Below, piece after piece: positions 61,885 to 64,000 of a stretch of DNA of 64,000 nucleotides. Position 1 is the stretch's first letter. The number at the start of each line of letters is the position of its first letter. The stretch covers positions 2,666,001 to 2,730,000 of the forward strand of contig WBMQ01000003.1 of assembly GCA_016630905.1 (NCBI GenBank). Reading direction: 5' to 3'. Under the pieces are notes generated by a model, which saw only the letters and a program-made list of their open reading frames with translations, ran no database searches and was not told the origin of the DNA. The DNA is from Capillidium heterosporum. Lineage: Eukaryota; Entomophthoromycota; Entomophthoromycetes; Entomophthorales; Capillidiaceae. Position numbers and translations under genes: made by a program.

Positions 61885-64000
61885 ATGGCTACCCGCATGA
61901 AACCCAAGCCACATGAGGGTAACACCCGTAGCTCTCGCTACAACCCTGAGTACGTGCAGGACTTGGCCAAGCTTAGCAACAAGGACCCCCAATCTATAAT
62001 CGAAGCCATCAAGGTACGTTACGAGGAGAACAACCAAACCTTCACCAAGATCGGCTCAAGAGTCCTACTGTCCATAAACGCCAAAGACCAAACTAACCCT
62101 GCCATCGGTTCACAAGTTCTAGACCAGTACTTCAACGACTACCAAGATTTTTCAGGTAGGAGAGATGCTACGTTACCAAGCCATATCTACCAGTTAGCCA
62201 ACACCACTTACTTCCATCTGAAGCGCAGTGGTATCGACCAGGCAGTTGTATTTACTGGAGATTCAGGTTCAGGGAAAACCTTCACCAAGAGCCTGTTCGT
62301 AGAAATGCTGGCCAAGCTGAGGTCGAACAGTAAGAAAGAGTCCAAGTTCTACAAGCAGCTACAGAACAGCTTGAAGGTGTACGGTGCCTTTGGCCATGCC
62401 TCCACCAATCAGAACGGTACCGCTTCCCGATTCGGCCTGTATACTGAGATCCAGTTCGATGTCAAAGGTAGGACCGTAGGTTTCAAGAACCTGGATTATC
62501 TCTTGGAAAAGTCTAGAGTAACCAACAATCCCGAGAACAACTTTTTTGCCTTCTATCAACTTCTAGCTGGAACTTCAGCCGAAGAGAAGAGTCACTTCCA
62601 GCTGAGTAGCGACCCTAACCATTACCATTACCTGAGAGGTAGTCGAATTACTAACAGCAGCCAGCTGTCCAACGACTTCAAGCAGTTGAAGATAGCTATG
62701 CGTAGCTTAGGCTTCAACCCCAAGTTCCAATCCCAGGTCTTCCAACTTTTAGCTACCATTTTACATCTGGGTAACTTAACATTTATTAACCCATTGCACC
62801 AATCTGGAGATGAAGCCGCCCACGTCCGCGATGAGGCTTTGTTGAACTTGGTAGCCGATTTCCTGGGGCTTCACCCCTCCAATTTGGAAGGTATGCTAAC
62901 TTACAAGACCAAGATGATCAAGAAGGAATCCTGTACCGTCATTCTAAATGCCGAAGATGCTACTAAACAGAGAGATGACTTGGCTCGTTGCCTCTACTCC
63001 TTACTGTTTACCTGGATTTCTGAGCATATCAACACGCGACTCTGTGCTAAATCCCAAGATAACTTCATCGGTCTTTTGGATCTACCCGGAACCGCCTACC
63101 TCACCGAAGCTGCTGACTTCCAACATTTCTGCGCTAACTACGCCAACGAACGTCTGTTCAACTATCTCAACTACCAGGTATTTGAAAGTAGTAACGATAC
63201 CTACTTGGAGGATGGTATAGCTATGCCAACCTTCGACTTCCCTAACAACCGACCTTGCGTTCAGCTGTTATCCAAGAAGCAGTCTGGTCTAGTTGCTATT
63301 ATGCATAGACAAGCCAATCGTTCCAAAGGTCCCGCCAACGATTCCAGCTTGTTACAAGCCTTCGTAAAGGAGCATGAGGAGGAAGAAGAGATATTTAGAT
63401 CCAACAGTTCCATGAACCAATTTACTATCACTCATTACTTTGACGAGGTTACCTATAGCGTTGATGGATTCATGGATGCCAACGTCAACAGTATATCAGC
63501 CGACTTTGTCCAGACTTTCCGTAACGCCACGTCGGGTAACCCTTTCGTCAACGGTCTGTTCTCCAACGGTACCGTAACTACCGAAGTCAACCCCAGAGGC
63601 AGTGGTATAGTATCAGCCCAGCAATCAGCTATGCCTTTACGTCAGCCTTCCATGAAGCGAGCCCGAGTAAAGGGTGACCTTAGCGATGGTAAAGTGCCTT
63701 GTACCGGCTCTCAACTCCAATCAGCTATGGACGAGCTATTCGATACCTTTGACGACGCCGAAACTTGGTTTGTCCTTTGCCTAAACGTAGCTCAAGGTTC
63801 ACATATAGACAGCTCGTTGTTAGGTGAACGAGTTGAACGCTACAATTTAGATCTGATGGCGCGGCGTAAGGAGATCGAGTACACTTCCTGCTACCAACAC
63901 GACGAGTTCGTTACCCGATATCAACCAGTACTTTCAACTATGGGCGTCGAGTTGGATCGACCAGCTGAAATGGTGATCGACGCCGCTTTAACTATCTTTG
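61885..64000 (+). CDS. Chitin synthase with N-terminal myosin motor-like domain (class V/VII), 5' part
   Basis: These enzymes join a myosin motor-like domain to a plasma-membrane chitin synthase and build wall chitin at hyphal tips. Only the motor part, about 705 residues, is inside the window; the frame runs open off the right edge. Start MATRMKPKPHEGN at 61885 is the first ATG of the frame. P-loop GDSGSGKT at residues 125-132; switch-like NQNGTASRFG; AFYQLLAGTS; ILHLGNLTFINPLH; GLLDLPGTAYL in place of the relay DIxGFE motif; LNVAQGSHIDSSLLGERVER near the edge. The changes NAxTxxNxNSSRFG to NQNGTASRFG and DIxGFE to DLPGTA are known features of this group's motor-like domains. No intron or frame break in 2.1 kb. 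Class V versus VII is undecided without the C-terminus. Confidence 0.9.
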   Translation, partial: MATRMKPKPHEGNTRSSRYNPEYVQDLAKLSNKDPQSIIEAIKVRYEENNQTFTKIGSRVLLSINAKDQTNPAIGSQVLDQYFNDYQDFSGRRDATLPSHIYQLANTTYFHLKRSGIDQAVVFTGDSGSGKTFTKSLFVEMLAKLRSNSKKESKFYKQLQNSLKVYGAFGHASTNQNGTASRFGLYTEIQFDVKGRTVGFKNLDYLLEKSRVTNNPENNFFAFYQLLAGTSAEEKSHFQLSSDPNHYHYLRGSRITNSSQLSNDFKQLKIAMRSLGFNPKFQSQVFQLLATILHLGNLTFINPLHQSGDEAAHVRDEALLNLVADFLGLHPSNLEGMLTYKTKMIKKESCTVILNAEDATKQRDDLARCLYSLLFTWISEHINTRLCAKSQDNFIGLLDLPGTAYLTEAADFQHFCANYANERLFNYLNYQVFESSNDTYLEDGIAMPTFDFPNNRPCVQLLSKKQSGLVAIMHRQANRSKGPANDSSLLQAFVKEHEEEEEIFRSNSSMNQFTITHYFDEVTYSVDGFMDANVNSISADFVQTFRNATSGNPFVNGLFSNGTVTTEVNPRGSGIVSAQQSAMPLRQPSMKRARVKGDLSDGKVPCTGSQLQSAMDELFDTFDDAETWFVLCLNVAQGSHIDSSLLGERVERYNLDLMARRKEIEYTSCYQHDEFVTRYQPVLSTMGVELDRPAEMVIDAALTIF

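Overview
The window is nuclear DNA of a fungus. Gene bodies are fairly GC-balanced and sit in very AT-rich spacers. Introns are mostly 37-60 nt with GT..AG ends and CTAAC-like branch sites. Fungal markers are a Ste12 factor, a myosin-motor chitin synthase, a Zn2Cys6 factor, two Flc/TRP-like membrane proteins, allantoicase and ATP synthase subunit h. An early-diverging filamentous lineage is my inference, not proven.

Layout. 0.2-13.5 kb: Ste12 (+), prolyl iminopeptidase (-), a secreted repeat protein (+), cytosolic Hsp70 (-), Flc/TRP-like paralog 1 (-), allantoicase (-, 8 exons). 13.9-18.5 kb: four tandem, mostly decayed EF-hand genes (-). 19-29 kb: ATP synthase subunit h (+), an F-box relic, a small two-helix membrane protein (+), NatA subunit Naa15 (+, 19 exons), Flc/TRP-like paralog 2 (+). 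29.9-44 kb: a broken secreted-protein gene, holo-ACP synthase (+), a small secreted protein (-), a Zn2Cys6 factor (+), an F-box/LRR relic (+), PRMT3-type arginine methyltransferase (+), an intact F-box/LRR protein (-), a PB1+SAM scaffold (-). 44.7-61 kb: gene-poor, with an inverted pair of small secreted protein genes and a third relic, a PPPY-motif protein (+), F-box relics and a tRNA-Gln(CUG). 61.9-64 kb: 5' part of a myosin-motor chitin synthase (+), cut by the window edge.

The most unusual signal is that six otherwise well conserved genes change reading frame inside conserved or paralog-conserved coding sequence: Ste12, Hsp70, both Flc paralogs, PRMT3 and probably Naa15. Most changes are +1. 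Several sit on a codon ending CC followed by U, often UGA (UCC-UGA-C, ACC-UGA-G, CCC-UGA-A, CCC-UGC-C), like the +1 site of antizyme mRNAs. Other long genes (chitin synthase part, Zn2Cys6 factor, F-box protein, allantoicase, peptidase) read cleanly. Programmed +1 frameshifting and uncorrected 1-nt assembly errors both fit; reads, RNA and related genomes would decide. The second theme is a gene graveyard: EF-hand, F-box/LRR and secreted-protein families each have one good copy or none beside relics that often keep frame while gaining stops.

I saw no transposon, virus-like element, rRNA or CRISPR array.
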